From the NCBI GenBank assembly GCA_004298725.1, contig SCQA01000138.1:1-7200 (forward strand): a stretch of DNA of 7,200 nt. The letters are read 5' to 3'. The translations under genes and the position numbers were made by a program. The DNA comes from a bacterium. Its GTDB lineage: Bacteria; Desulfobacterota; GWC2-55-46. Positions 7,110-7,200 of this stretch are shown here, piece by piece. The notes under the pieces are model-generated. The model did not search any database, had not been told where the DNA came from, and saw only the letters and a program-made list of their open reading frames with translations. The stretch's first letter is position 1. Each line of letters begins with the position of its first letter.

Positions 7110-7200
7110 GAAACAAATATGTGTGTAATGGGATTTGCAACGGATGAACTTCAGGATGGAATCTTTCTATGTTGATTATGACATCAATTTCCACTAACGC
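7110..7200 (-). other. Upstream margin of the sensor operon, no promoter firmly seen
   Basis: These 91 bases should hold the promoter of the leftward operon, since transcription must start beyond the dinucleotide tract to include it. I find no convincing sigma70 pair (only weak TTGATG and TTGCAA boxes without a good -10) and no sigma54 GG-N10-GC signature. A small inverted repeat, TTGAT/ATCAA, lies at about 7173-7188. No coding frame of more than about 20 codons is open on either strand. Confidence 0.3.

Noticed and set aside
7128..7197. Short plus-strand ORFs at the right edge
   Set aside because: Both are under 20 codons with immediate stops and no ribosome binding site.

Overview
The window looks like a chromosomal segment of a free-living Gram-negative bacterium with moderate GC. 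A class 1B (NAD-linked) dihydroorotate dehydrogenase beside a multi-domain PAS/GAF/HD-GYP sensor operon fits an anaerobic or facultative lineage of the Deltaproteobacteria or Nitrospirota type. No marker here fixes the phylum, so that placement is inference.

Layout. Left part (61-1829, + strand): pyrK and pyrD, overlapping at TTGA, encode the electron-transfer and catalytic subunits of dihydroorotate dehydrogenase B (pyrimidine synthesis). A 120-bp convergent gap (1830-1949) follows. It holds two weak, mutually exclusive inverted repeats and a stretch resembling the 3' end of a tRNA gene. Right part (1950 to about 7001 or 7109, - strand): three sensory genes transcribed leftward. In transcription order they are a membrane-anchored HAMP-PAS protein with no output domain; a soluble protein with an unassigned Cys-rich N-terminal domain plus PAS, also without an output domain; and a PAS-PAS-GAF-GAF-HD-GYP protein predicted to degrade cyclic di-GMP. 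The last two genes overlap by ATGA. The first two are separated by a compact nested-palindrome element of about 93 bp.

How they may work together. The two output-less PAS proteins end in nearly the same coiled-coil tail, and the only recognisable output enzyme of the cluster is the HD-GYP phosphodiesterase. A plausible model (inference) is that the membrane and soluble sensors hand signals to the HD-GYP protein through coiled-coil contacts, setting local c-di-GMP turnover.

The most striking item is an uninterrupted (CT)21 dinucleotide tract at 7007-7048, directly upstream of the most likely start codon of the membrane sensor. It sits where the Shine-Dalgarno sequence should be. Gain or loss of repeat units would change which of two upstream ATG codons is in frame with the sensor, the architecture of a simple-sequence contingency (phase-variation) locus. 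It could therefore make the sensory cascade phase-variable, unless the tract is an assembly artefact.
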